DNA from: UBA940 sp045613745
Lineage (GTDB): Bacteria > Bacteroidota > Bacteroidia > Bacteroidales > Rikenellaceae
Length of the DNA: 64,000 nt
Direction: 5' to 3'
Assembly (NCBI GenBank): GCA_045613745.1
Contig: JAZLBP010000007.1
Location: forward strand, 124,001-188,000
Shown here: in pieces, positions 36,360-44,344 of the stretch
How positions within the stretch are numbered: the first letter of the stretch is position 1
Layout of the letters: the number at the start of each line of letters is the position of its first letter
Translations under genes and position numbers: made by a program
Notes under the pieces: generated by a model
Database searches by the model: none
What the model saw: only the letters and a program-made list of their open reading frames with translations
Told to the model about the DNA's origin: nothing

Positions 36360-36575
36360 AAAAAAACCGCATAGGTAATTCCTTGATGGTTTGACGAATC
36401 TCCGATAAGTCAATGTGTGAGGCCTCCTGCGAGTATCGCAAACGTCCAATGGTGCAGCGGATGCACACCTCGCCCGAAGGCGCGGTTAAGGCCTGTTTTT
36501 GAAACACAGAGCGAACCTCAAGAAGTTAATAATTTGTTAAGTTTCGCAAAGCTGTAAGGAATTCTATGCGGGTAT
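36360..36575 (-). ncRNA. ssrS: Probable 6S RNA
   Basis: Between zapA and rny the minus strand contains a roughly 205-nt unit closed by a long terminal stem: CCGCATAG then AATTCCTT at the 5' side (36571-36556) pair with AAGGAATT and CTATGCGG at the 3' side (36384-36367), with two bulged bases, followed directly by seven T. Inside are further hairpins (GCGCC-TTCG-GGCG, and GGTG-GCA/TGC-ACC). Length, closing stem, terminator and the position behind zapA, where ssrS lies in many bacteria, all fit 6S RNA, the RNA polymerase inhibitor. A covariance search has not been possible, so another structured RNA remains an alternative. No further gene is seen in this 345-bp spacer. Confidence 0.6.
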
Positions 36576-36652
36576 CAATGGTTTTGGTTAAGAACCTCGG
36601 AGTCGCAACCGACTCCCTGTTGTATTGCGTTATAGGAGTAGTCCTTCGGAGC

Positions 36653-36934
36653 TTACAACTCGTCCAGATACTCGTCTATGGTGTTTTCGAGTTCGCCCAA
36701 ACGGTCAATATCTTCGCCCAGACTGCGGCTTTGTTTGAGTTTGAGATTCTCCATACTGAGTGCGAGCGCTGCCATTGCAAGATGATCCTTTTGCGGAAGG
36801 TTAATCTTGTTGCACAATGCGATTTGTTCGTTCACTTGGCGCTCAGCTCTACGATATATCTCCTCCTCGGCCGCTTCAATGGTGAAAGGGTAGATTCCAC
36901 CTGCGATTTTGAGAGTTATAGACAATTTCGACAT
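36653..36934 (-). CDS. zapA: Cell division protein ZapA
   Basis: A 93-residue protein of normal ZapA size. It opens with MSKLSITLKIAGGIYPFTI, which matches the N-terminal beta hairpin, then EEIYRRAERQVNEQI, and ends in a C-terminal helix likely to form a coiled coil (SLGEDIDRLGELENTIDEYLDEL region). It cross-links FtsZ protofilaments at the division site. The start at 36934 is chosen over the longer frame because the family begins here. It follows a coiled-coil gene by 11 bp. Confidence 0.88.
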   Translation of the reverse strand: MSKLSITLKIAGGIYPFTIEAAEEEIYRRAERQVNEQIALCNKINLPQKDHLAMAALALSMENLKLKQSRSLGEDIDRLGELENTIDEYLDEL

Positions 36935-36945
36935 ACACTGTTGTT

Positions 36946-37242
36946 TTATTTTTGTTCGGCAGCAAGCATAGCTATACACTCATCAACCTCCCGCACAAGC
37001 CGGTTGATTCGCGCTTTGGCAGCACGCTTGTCGGATTTGTCGCCAGCGAGAGCCGCGTTGAGTTTGACGCGCGAGAGCTCTTTTTCGAGTTCGCTCACAC
37101 GTTTTTGCAGGCTGCGGTTGTCGCTACGTAGTTTATCCCTTTGGGCAGTGAGTTCGCCACATTGTGCACGCAGGCTGCGATTGTCGTCGATGATTCGTGC
37201 GACCTTCGCTTCGATGCTGGGTATGATGGGGTTTACTGCCAT
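36946..37242 (-). CDS. Small coiled-coil protein upstream of zapA
   Basis: A 98-residue, highly charged protein, almost entirely helical: residues about 10-60 form a heptad coiled coil (RSLRAQCGELTAQRDKL, SLQKRVSELEKELSRV). There is no signal peptide. Its position directly in front of zapA and its ZapB-like composition suggest a divisome accessory protein; this is inferred from context, not from a recognised domain. Confidence 0.75.
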   Translation of the reverse strand: MAVNPIIPSIEAKVARIIDDNRSLRAQCGELTAQRDKLRSDNRSLQKRVSELEKELSRVKLNAALAGDKSDKRAAKARINRLVREVDECIAMLAAEQK

Positions 37243-37272
37243 AGGGCCACTTTTTTACAGTTTATACATTCA

Positions 37273-37280
37273 CAAAGATA
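37273..37280 (-). promoter_or_regulatory. -7 box of the coiled-coil gene/zapA operon
   Basis: The minus strand reads TATCTTTG, 30 nt before the ATG at 37242. Transcription could run through zapA, the 6S RNA and rny. Confidence 0.65.
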
Positions 37281-37366
37281 GTTTTTTTTTCGCTACCTTA
37301 TACTTTTAAAGTCATTTTTTTTCGTTTCGGAGTGCAGTTTTATGTTTTGGCGCTCAATTCGGGGCA

Positions 37367-37413
37367 ACAAAAAACAGCCCGAAACGGCGCGCATTGGCAC
37401 CGCTATCGGGCTG
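37367..37413 (-). terminator. Terminator after rimO
   Basis: On the minus strand CAGCCCGA (37413-37406) pairs with TCGGGCTG (37382-37375), followed by six T. A second hairpin, CTGCGCA/TGCGCAG at 37433-37451, lies between it and the rimO stop codon. Confidence 0.75.
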
Positions 37414-37459
37414 TGGCTTTGGAAGGTAAGCACTGCGCATCCGTTGCGCAGACCCTACC

Positions 37460-38749
37460 TTAAATCAGTTCGGCCACCAAATCATATTCATCGGCCTCCA
37501 CAATGCGAACATTGTAGAAACATCCGCGGCGCAAACGTTTTTCGGTGATGATTTCGATTTCGGTGTCCACCTCGGGCGAGTCGTATTGCGAGCGAGCAAC
37601 CCAGCGGCCATCCACCTTGCCATCGACAATCACACGCTCCACGCGACCCTCGCGCGAGGCATTGTAGTTGTACGAAATGGCGCTTTGCAGCTGCATAATC
37701 TCGTCGGCACGCGCTTGTTTCACGTCGTCGGGCACATCATCGGTCAACTTCTCGGCCGAATAGGTTCCCTCCTCTGCCGAGTAGGTAAACACACCCAGAC
37801 GCTCGAACTTCGCCTCGCGTACAAACTCCTTCAACTCCTCGAAATCGGCCTCGGTCTCGCCGGGATAACCCACCAGCATTGTGGTGCGGATAGCCAGGTC
37901 GGGAATCGCAGCCCTCAGGTCGGCAATCAGTTTGATGGTACCCGCCTTGTCGATGGCGCGTTTCATACTGCGCAGCTGGTTGTCCGAGATGTGTTGCAGA
38001 GGAATATCGAGGTATTTGCAAATCTTGGGCTCGTCGCGCATCACCTCAATCACATCAGCAGGGAATCCTGCGGGGTAGGCGTAGTGCAGACGAATCCACT
38101 CGATGCCCTCGACCTTGCACAGCTCACGCAACAGCGGTGCCAACATTCGCTTGCCATAGAGGTCGATGCCGTAGTAGGTAGTATCTTGTGCGATGACCAT
38201 AATCTCGCGTACACCACGCGCCGCAAGTTTGCGAGCCTCCTCAATCACCTGCTCCATAGGCACCGAGACGTGTCCGCCACGAATCAGCGGAATGGCGCAG
38301 TAGCCGCAACGACGGTCGCAACCCTCGGCGATTTTCAGGTAAGCATAGTGCGAAGGGGTTGTCAGCACGCGCTCGGTCTCAACCTCGGCTTTGCGCTCGA
38401 CGCCCAGCGCCTCCAACACTCCGTCAAAGGTCTTCACACCGAAGAACTCGTCCACCTCGGGAATCTCGGCGCGCAGCTCGTCGGCATAGCGCTCCGACAG
38501 ACATCCCATCACAAAGAGTCGCTCGATGCGTCCCGCACTTTTGGCTGCGGCAAACGACAGAATGGTCTCGATGCTCTCGGTCTTGGCATCGTTGATAAAG
38601 CCGCAGGTGTTGATTACCACCACCTTGGCGCGTGTAGAGTTGCTGTCGAAAGTAACTTGCCAGCCCGCAGCCTCGGCTTGTGCCATCATATGCTCCGAAT
38701 CGACAACGTTCTTGGAGCAACCCAGTGTCACGACATTTATAAGTTTCAT
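37460..38749 (-). CDS. rimO: Ribosomal protein S12 methylthiotransferase RimO
   Basis: A 429-residue radical-SAM methylthiotransferase. The N-terminal MTTase domain has the cluster cysteines in VTLGCSKNVVDSE (Cys10), INTCGF near residue 48 and MGCLSER near residue 82. The radical-SAM cysteines are in GCDRRCGYCAIP near residue 140. A TRAM domain ends the protein. It modifies Asp88/89 of S12. It follows ftsY by 12 bp with an AGGAGG-like ribosome binding site. Confidence 0.95.
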   Translation of the reverse strand: MKLINVVTLGCSKNVVDSEHMMAQAEAAGWQVTFDSNSTRAKVVVINTCGFINDAKTESIETILSFAAAKSAGRIERLFVMGCLSERYADELRAEIPEVDEFFGVKTFDGVLEALGVERKAEVETERVLTTPSHYAYLKIAEGCDRRCGYCAIPLIRGGHVSVPMEQVIEEARKLAARGVREIMVIAQDTTYYGIDLYGKRMLAPLLRELCKVEGIEWIRLHYAYPAGFPADVIEVMRDEPKICKYLDIPLQHISDNQLRSMKRAIDKAGTIKLIADLRAAIPDLAIRTTMLVGYPGETEADFEELKEFVREAKFERLGVFTYSAEEGTYSAEKLTDDVPDDVKQARADEIMQLQSAISYNYNASREGRVERVIVDGKVDGRWVARSQYDSPEVDTEIEIITEKRLRRGCFYNVRIVEADEYDLVAELI

Positions 38750-38761
38750 AGAGTCTTCCTC

Positions 38762-39754
38762 CTAATCAAAAAGTGCTTTTACAAACTCCTCGCGGTCGAA
38801 GATGCGAAGTTGGTCGATACCCTCGCCAATACCAATGTAGTGAACAGGCACCTTGAATCGGTCACTGATACCAATCACCACACCACCTTTGGCTGTTCCA
38901 TCCAGTTTGGTGATAGCCAGCGAGTTCACCTTCGTTGCCGAGGTAAATTGTTTTGCTTGCTCAAAGGCGTTTTGGCCAGTGCTACCATCGAGCACCAACA
39001 TCACCTCGTGAGGTGCGTCGGGGATAATTTTACCCATCACGTTGCGAATCTTCGAGAGCTCGTTCATCAGACCCACCTTGTTGTGCAGACGGCCCGCGGT
39101 GTCAATCAGCACCACGTCGGCACCATTGGCAACGGCACTTTTGAGCGTGTCATACGCAACGCTCGCAGGGTCGGAACCCATCTCTTGGCGAATCATAGTG
39201 GCACCCGCGCGCTCGGCCCACACTGCAAGTTGGTCAATAGCCGCAGCACGGAAGGTGTCCGCAGCACCGATATATACCTTTTTGCCTGCACGCACAAGTT
39301 GTGCCGCGAGTTTGCCGATAGTGGTGGTCTTGCCCGCGCCATTGACGCCCACAACCATCACCACATAGGGCTCGCCCTCGCGCATAGGCAGACCGAAGTT
39401 CTCTTGACTCTCGGCGCTCTCCTGCAACAGAGCCGCAATCTCGCCACGCAGGATACCCTGCAACTCGGCGGTATTCATATATTTGTCACGTGCTACGCGC
39501 TCCTCGATGCGCTCGATGATGCGTACGGTGGTCTCGACACCCACGTCCGAGGTAATCAACACCTCTTCGAGTTGGTCCAGCACCACGTCGTCCACCTTGT
39601 CGCGACCTGCTACGGCACGCGCAAGTTTCGAGAAGAAACCCTGCTTGGTTTTCTCCAAACCCTGGCTGAGTTCCTCCTGCTGTTGCACCTCAACGAGTGC
39701 ATCCTCTTGTTTTGCTTCCTCCTTCTTGCGGCGGAAAATATCGAACAATCCCAT
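38762..39754 (-). CDS. ftsY: Signal recognition particle receptor FtsY
   Basis: A 330-residue SRP GTPase with a short acidic N-terminus (KEEAKQEDALVEVQQQEEL) in place of the long A domain of E. coli. The NG domain is complete: VGVNGAGKTTTIGKLA near residue 137, DTAGRLHNK near 220, TKLDGTAKGG near 280. It docks SRP-bound ribosomes at the membrane. It is the first gene of ftsY-rimO. Confidence 0.96.
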   Translation of the reverse strand: MGLFDIFRRKKEEAKQEDALVEVQQQEELSQGLEKTKQGFFSKLARAVAGRDKVDDVVLDQLEEVLITSDVGVETTVRIIERIEERVARDKYMNTAELQGILRGEIAALLQESAESQENFGLPMREGEPYVVMVVGVNGAGKTTTIGKLAAQLVRAGKKVYIGAADTFRAAAIDQLAVWAERAGATMIRQEMGSDPASVAYDTLKSAVANGADVVLIDTAGRLHNKVGLMNELSKIRNVMGKIIPDAPHEVMLVLDGSTGQNAFEQAKQFTSATKVNSLAITKLDGTAKGGVVIGISDRFKVPVHYIGIGEGIDQLRIFDREEFVKALFD

Positions 39755-39828
39755 AAGTTTTTCGTTTGTTTATACGCCACAAAATTAACTATTTCTGCGC
39801 AACTTTAAAAAATCCACCGAAAAAATGC

Positions 39829-39836
39829 TACTTTTG
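39829..39836 (+). promoter_or_regulatory. -7 box of the small outer-membrane protein gene
   Basis: TACTTTTG, 24 nt before the ATG at 39861. Confidence 0.6.
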
Positions 39837-39860
39837 TAGTCGGACTAAACATTTTTTGCT

Positions 39861-40595
39861 ATGAAAAAACTCCTCATACTGCTCGCAACCCTTGTGGGAG
39901 CAGCCACACTCTCGGCCCAAAACTACACCGAGGCGACTACCATCACCAGCGCAATGGCCTCCGCAAACGACGAGGTCGAAGCCACATCACTCGCCCCCGA
40001 AGTGTCGCGTGCCGTGGTGCTCCGCGCATCGGGCAACTTCTCGATGGTCAATATCCACTTTACCGAGTATCCCAACCGCTTTCAACTTGGTGGCGGCGCA
40101 ACCCTCTCGGCTGCATACGAACACCCTATTGCTCCCCGTATGCTGATTGGCGCAGGCGCAGGTGCCTCGATTGAGAAGGTCACCGCTCGCGACAAGAGTT
40201 ACTACTATCGCAACCTCACAATGAGTTCGGTTTATGCCGAGGTGTACTACAACTTTATTGCAGAGTGCGGCTTTTTCATAAATCTCGGAATTCAAGGCGG
40301 TTACGCACCTCCCATCCTGTCGCTCACCGCGGCTCCCGACTACGAGGGCGGCCTTAAAGTCCGTCGTTTGAGCCCCTACCAAAGCAAGGCCGGCAATGTG
40401 TGGTTCCTGGGTCGTATTGGCCGCAATTTCGGCAAGTGGGAAGTGGCATTGTCGTTGCGCTATGCACTGCTGTCGCCCTTTGGTGAAGCGTTCCCCTACC
40501 CTATGCTGACAGCCGAGCAGGAGAGTGCCTACCGCGATGTGCGTTCGCGCCACCTCGCTGCGGGAGTCAGCGTCGGCTACCGCTTGGAGTGGTAG
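39861..40595 (+). CDS. Small outer-membrane beta-barrel-like protein
   Basis: A 244-residue exported protein with a signal peptide ending in TLSAQ (residue 20). Residues about 55-244 alternate glycine/aromatic-rich strands (FQLGGGATLSAAYEHPI, INLGIQGGYA, VALSLRYALL) and end in GVSVGYRLEW with a terminal aromatic residue, the usual mark of an outer membrane barrel. An eight-stranded OmpW/OmpX-size barrel is likely. No specific family is recognised and the function is unknown. It lies between ftsY and tRNA-Arg with its own promoter. Confidence 0.75.
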   Translation: MKKLLILLATLVGAATLSAQNYTEATTITSAMASANDEVEATSLAPEVSRAVVLRASGNFSMVNIHFTEYPNRFQLGGGATLSAAYEHPIAPRMLIGAGAGASIEKVTARDKSYYYRNLTMSSVYAEVYYNFIAECGFFINLGIQGGYAPPILSLTAAPDYEGGLKVRRLSPYQSKAGNVWFLGRIGRNFGKWEVALSLRYALLSPFGEAFPYPMLTAEQESAYRDVRSRHLAAGVSVGYRLEW

Positions 40596-40661
40596 AGTGC
40601 CGCGCCTTTGATACTCCTTGCCGCGTGTAACGATGATTTTTGTCGGGCCCGCGGCCAAAAA

Positions 40662-40693
40662 TTTGGAAAAACTGAAAACAATTCCTACATTTG
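40662..40693 (+). promoter_or_regulatory. Promoter of tRNA-Arg
   Basis: TTTG at 40662-40665 and TACATTTG at 40686-40693, spaced 20 bp, then 11 nt to the mature tRNA. Confidence 0.75.
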
Positions 40694-40704
40694 CACCGCA
40701 AGTT

Positions 40705-40778
40705 GGTTCCGTAGCTCAGTTGGATAGAGCAACAGCCTTCTAAGCTGTGGGTCGTGGGTTCGAATCCCGCCGGAATCA
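40705..40778 (+). tRNA. tRNA-Arg(TCT)
   Basis: A 74-nt cloverleaf: acceptor GGTTCCG/CGGAATC, D-arm GCTCAGTTGGATAGAGC, anticodon stem-loop ACAGC-CTTCTAA-GCTGT giving anticodon TCT, T-arm GTGGG-TTCGAAT-CCCGC, discriminator A. CCA is not encoded. It marks the border of an accessory region that carries an integrase remnant. Confidence 0.96.
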
Positions 40779-40803
40779 CGAGCGATTTTATCGCAGCAAT
40801 AAG

Positions 40804-40829
40804 AGCCACTCTTCGGAGTGGCTTTTGTT
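40804..40829 (+). terminator. Terminator of tRNA-Arg
   Basis: AGCCACT, a 6-nt loop and AGTGGCT followed by TTTGTT, 25 nt behind the tRNA. Confidence 0.7.
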
Positions 40830-40880
40830 GTATATGCAACCGTGGGAGTTTACTCACAGACGGTTGCATATACAACAAAA
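40823..40880. repeat. Perfect 21-bp inverted repeat behind tRNA-Arg
   Basis: The arms 40823-40843 and 40860-40880 are exact complements containing TTGTATATGCAACCG; the 16-bp centre can pair further through GAG/CTC. It overlaps the end of the tRNA terminator. It may be the trace of an insertion, part of an integration site, or a second terminator. Confidence 0.75.
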
Positions 40881-40979
40881 ACATCCGTACGAAGTACGAG
40901 AGCATTGCTGCGTCTACATCCGAGGTTCCCAAGGGATGGGCGAGCATCGCGAGCCAATCCCTCACACTCAATTCACTTT

Positions 40980-41013
40980 AACCTTATAACACGCGCTGTT
41001 GTAAGGTTTTTTT
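40980..41013 (+). terminator. Second terminator-like hairpin downstream of tRNA-Arg
   Basis: AACCTTATAACA and TGTTGTAAGGTT arms with a short loop are followed by seven T. No recognisable gene lies immediately before it. Confidence 0.65.
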
Positions 41014-41247
41014 GTGCCTATACTTAAACCACTGCACAAAAACAAATGCCTAAAACATCCTTAAAATCACTAATAACAAGGATGTTACACCATTTGCAAC
41101 CATACAACTGCCACATCTTTAACACATCAACTACTTCTGGGTGTGGGTGTGTTATTGGGTGTGATTCCTGCCACAAATGAGACCAATTTTGTGACCACTT
41201 TCAATAGGTCTCAGCAAACAATGTAATACTTTAATTAATAGTTTGTT

Positions 41248-41420
41248 ATGTGGAATATTTCATTCTGTTGCAGGGGTACAAAAGTAAACAAAGAGGGAGT
41301 CGCTCCCATCGAAATGGTCATCACAATAGATAAGAAACGATGTTTCAAGCGGAGTTTGTCGTACGCTACCTCGGCAAGCAGCCACTCCAAATTGGATTTA
41401 ACCGCCTTGTCATATGTAAA
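41248..41420 (+). pseudogene. N-terminal remnant of a tyrosine recombinase (integrase)
   Basis: The first 33 codons (ISFCCRGTKVNKEGVAPIEM, then IDKKRCF) resemble the arm-DNA-binding domain that opens Bacteroidales mobile-element integrases. The match then dissolves and there is no catalytic domain (no R, H-x-x-R or Y motif); the same DNA is soon taken over by the 3' end of the opposite-strand gene. Its place next to tRNA-Arg suggests the scar of an element integrated there. The 470-bp stretch between the tRNA and this remnant holds hairpins and TGGGTGTG direct repeats (41140-41163) but no gene. Confidence 0.55.
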
Positions 41421-41422
41421 TT

Positions 41423-42568
41423 TTAGTTACTGCCAATCTCCTGAAGCAGCCATTGCAACATTTCGTCTGTCTCTTTTCGATATGGTTTTATTCTCTCCAA
41501 GTAGTTTCGCAAAATAGGTTTGTAATCCAAATTTGTGAATTTTAACAAGTTGACATAAACCTTCTGCTCCTGAAGATTACCTCCCCAAATGTCAGATACG
41601 CCTTCAAACAAGCGTAACTCATCCTGCTCATTGTACTCAAATAGTGGCGTATCACTACTATCTGTATTCCAATTGTGGTGCATACCAGCCAATACGAGAC
41701 AATCGTAGAGCATTCTACCTGCCGCCATAAGCCACTGCTTATCCTCCGATTTGAAGAGAGCAAGCCAGTGCTCCAATCCTCTATTAGCCGAACTATCCGC
41801 CTCATATTCCGCAGAATACGAAAGAGTTAGAAAGATGGGACCTTCGGTATCTTCACCCCTCCTCGCTTTATCGAGCAACTGCTCAAGACAGTCTTCAGGT
41901 TTTTTTATAACATCCCAAATCCATGAACTTTCCCAATACACCAACCCTTCAAGAGCCAGATCTACAAGCCACTCTCCCTCACCATTCTTCATCACACAGA
42001 ATGTCTCTATTTCGTTGACATTGTCCATCCTTATATGTTTGTAAGAGTAGATAGTCGTCTGCGCCATCTTCTTGCTCAACTGGACAATAGTGTCGTTGCA
42101 GAGATCCTCCTCCGACATATGATCATATTCCCAGCATAGATACATTTCATCCTCTTTACATCTAACATCAAAGCCCCGCTGCTTAATAAATGGAATGTTG
42201 GCCACCAACTCACCGAAGCTCTCCTTTTCGCAATGAATGCAAACCAACCAAGGCTCTACATCAACCAAAACGCCATTCTTCGATATCATCTCCCACTGGG
42301 TGCACGTGCCATCGCCCGTCCATCGAAACGTTAGTTTCATATCGGGAAAATGTGCAACGACCTCCTTAATCATCTCCTCAGCGAGTTTTATTTTGTCGCT
42401 ATCTATATCTTCATAACGAAATCCCCAGTCAAAGAATTTCAAACCGCCATACTCCTCTGTGTATAACTCAAAGTTGTATTTCTGGTTAAGCTCCTTTGCA
42501 TATTCGTTGATTTTAGCTGTTTCGTCGGAGCTCTTCGCACGCAACGACAAACTCCAAAGTACACTCAT
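41423..42568 (-). CDS. Hypothetical protein of the tRNA-Arg island
   Basis: A 381-residue soluble protein without signal peptide or membrane segments, rich in acidic residues, Trp and Cys. I recognise no family. The first 100 residues (EYGGLKFFDWGFRYEDI, then TFRWTGDGTCTQWEM) look like a small alpha/beta domain; the central part has LCWEYDHMSEEDL, and residues 235-330 carry charged helices. It is AT-richer than the surrounding chromosome. It lies 81 bp downstream of the channel gene on the same strand and is likely the third gene of the cassette. A role as sensor, effector or immunity protein is conceivable but unsupported. Confidence 0.75.
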   Translation of the reverse strand: MSVLWSLSLRAKSSDETAKINEYAKELNQKYNFELYTEEYGGLKFFDWGFRYEDIDSDKIKLAEEMIKEVVAHFPDMKLTFRWTGDGTCTQWEMISKNGVLVDVEPWLVCIHCEKESFGELVANIPFIKQRGFDVRCKEDEMYLCWEYDHMSEEDLCNDTIVQLSKKMAQTTIYSYKHIRMDNVNEIETFCVMKNGEGEWLVDLALEGLVYWESSWIWDVIKKPEDCLEQLLDKARRGEDTEGPIFLTLSYSAEYEADSSANRGLEHWLALFKSEDKQWLMAAGRMLYDCLVLAGMHHNWNTDSSDTPLFEYNEQDELRLFEGVSDIWGGNLQEQKVYVNLLKFTNLDYKPILRNYLERIKPYRKETDEMLQWLLQEIGSN

Positions 42569-42649
42569 AATAGTCTATTTAACAATTTATTATATTATCT
42601 TTTATTAAAATGGAATCACCCTGCTCTCATTGTATTTCAAGCGAGAACT

Positions 42650-44344
42650 TTAATATCCGCTCTTTTTGATTTTTAATTCTGGAGAATACTCTTTTGCGAT
42701 ATTACTTTCAAAGTGGCGATTAGCAACATCAGCAATAGTTTTGGCAATAGCTATACGACGAGAGTCCCACAAGCAAGCACTCCACGCAATACGCAAGATG
42801 ATGTTATTTTCACAACCCTTACCCGCCTCAAAATTGCGAACGAAAAGATTTTTAGTAGTAACATTGTGATAACGTTGATGATCGGAAGTCATATTGAAGT
42901 TCTTCACAAGTTCCGCTGTTACATCATCAAAAAATGCCTTATACGCAACCATATCATTTATGATAAGGTTGTTGCCTTCGAAGCGTTCATCGCCCTTTGC
43001 ACCCCCTGCCGAGAAGTGGAAAATCGTAGGATATGTTGGTTCGTTGGCTCCACTTGCTACAAGTGGCGTTAGTGTCCAACTGCCCTCGCGTGAAGTTAAT
43101 TGCTCCAAATCCTCCATAAAGAGAGGAAGATTCTCTTCGTGATTATAACGGTCGGCAAATGAATAATAGGATTTGTAAGGGCGCAGTTCGCCAATCTCAC
43201 GGCTGATATAATTAAAACCGCCAATTAGAGCTAGATAATATGAAAAATTACCGATACAAGGGTCGGCAAGACTTGATGGCGATACGATGGTGACTTTCGA
43301 GCCACGATCTATGCAGCAACCATACGGGCGATTTATGTAAAAATACTCGATGGCGAGTTTGTCTTGCGGGTGTTCATCAATGGTTTGTGTTACAGCAAGG
43401 TTTATCAGCCGAAAACATTTTGATGCCTCAACTGCATCAAATATATCATCAACCTTCATTCCCATACGGGCTTGAATATCGCAGACGGATAGATGCTGTG
43501 GTACTACCTGAAACCCCGTAGGACGGTCGAGTTTGCGCTCGAAGGCGAGATGTAGTTTTGCGATGTTTTGGTCTGTTTCCTCCTTGTGCGACTCCTTATC
43601 CATTGCCTCCGAGAAGCCCGCGCCGATAAGACCGGCAGGCACGGCAAACAATGCAATACCGAGCAGACCGATAATGCAGGCTATCAAACGACCAGCAAAA
43701 GTTATTGGTGGGGTATCAGCAAAATTTCCTGGGTCGCCAATATATTGCGCAAAAGCCCACAGAACCGACTTTAAGCCATTGTTATAAACCTCAGGTTGCA
43801 CCGCGTGTTCGTAGAAGAACAAGACAAATGAAAGCATAAGCGTTACCACAACAAGGAATTGTAACGAGATAAACATCTCCTTTGATTTCGATACAATCGC
43901 TTGTTGCATGAGCCTAAACGAACGCATATAGCGAAAGACTCTCAATAGGCGCAACACTCGCAACGATTTTAACATCGCATACGGCAACGGAACAACCAAA
44001 GACACATAGAAAGTGTACGTCGAAACAATATCTATCAAACCATAAAATGTAAAGCAGTACCTTACACGCCCCCAGATGCCTTTGTATTTGGGGCTAATCT
44101 CGTCCGCCGCCCAAATGCGAAGCGACACTTCAATAGTAAAGGTTACGACCGTTATAAGGTCTATAATATGAAGCACGCGCTCGCACAATGGCGACACCTC
44201 AAAAGTCGATATAAAGACTGTGAGTGTGCTGATTACAATTAGTCCTATAATGGCATAATCAACATAGTTTTCCCATTGTTTGGTGCGCAGGTCGTTGTCA
44301 AAAACTCTTGCAAGTTGTTGCTTAAATTTTTCCGCTTTGGTCAT
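42650..44344 (-). CDS. Voltage-sensor-type ion channel with atypical filter and unknown C-terminal domain
   Basis: A 564-residue protein. Residues 29-148 form S1-S4, with the S4 arginine ladder LKSLRVLRLLRVFRYMRSFR (125-144). S5 covers 157-180, the pore helix about 192-200 and S6 218-246. The selectivity region reads QYIGDPGNFAD (200-210) instead of the T-V-G-Y-G of potassium channels; the D-x-G-N-x-A pattern recalls the CASTOR/POLLUX filter. Residues about 250-564 form a soluble domain that I do not recognise; it is not an RCK or cyclic-nucleotide domain. The start overlaps the 3' end of the pyroglutamyl peptidase gene by 23 bp, implying translational coupling. Confidence 0.85.
   Translation of the reverse strand: MTKAEKFKQQLARVFDNDLRTKQWENYVDYAIIGLIVISTLTVFISTFEVSPLCERVLHIIDLITVVTFTIEVSLRIWAADEISPKYKGIWGRVRYCFTFYGLIDIVSTYTFYVSLVVPLPYAMLKSLRVLRLLRVFRYMRSFRLMQQAIVSKSKEMFISLQFLVVVTLMLSFVLFFYEHAVQPEVYNNGLKSVLWAFAQYIGDPGNFADTPPITFAGRLIACIIGLLGIALFAVPAGLIGAGFSEAMDKESHKEETDQNIAKLHLAFERKLDRPTGFQVVPQHLSVCDIQARMGMKVDDIFDAVEASKCFRLINLAVTQTIDEHPQDKLAIEYFYINRPYGCCIDRGSKVTIVSPSSLADPCIGNFSYYLALIGGFNYISREIGELRPYKSYYSFADRYNHEENLPLFMEDLEQLTSREGSWTLTPLVASGANEPTYPTIFHFSAGGAKGDERFEGNNLIINDMVAYKAFFDDVTAELVKNFNMTSDHQRYHNVTTKNLFVRNFEAGKGCENNIILRIAWSACLWDSRRIAIAKTIADVANRHFESNIAKEYSPELKIKKSGY

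Noticed and set aside
36313..36507. A 64-codon minus-strand frame between zapA and rny
   Set aside because: It falls inside the roughly 205-nt structured RNA unit closed by a 16-bp stem and T7; its translation matches nothing recognised.
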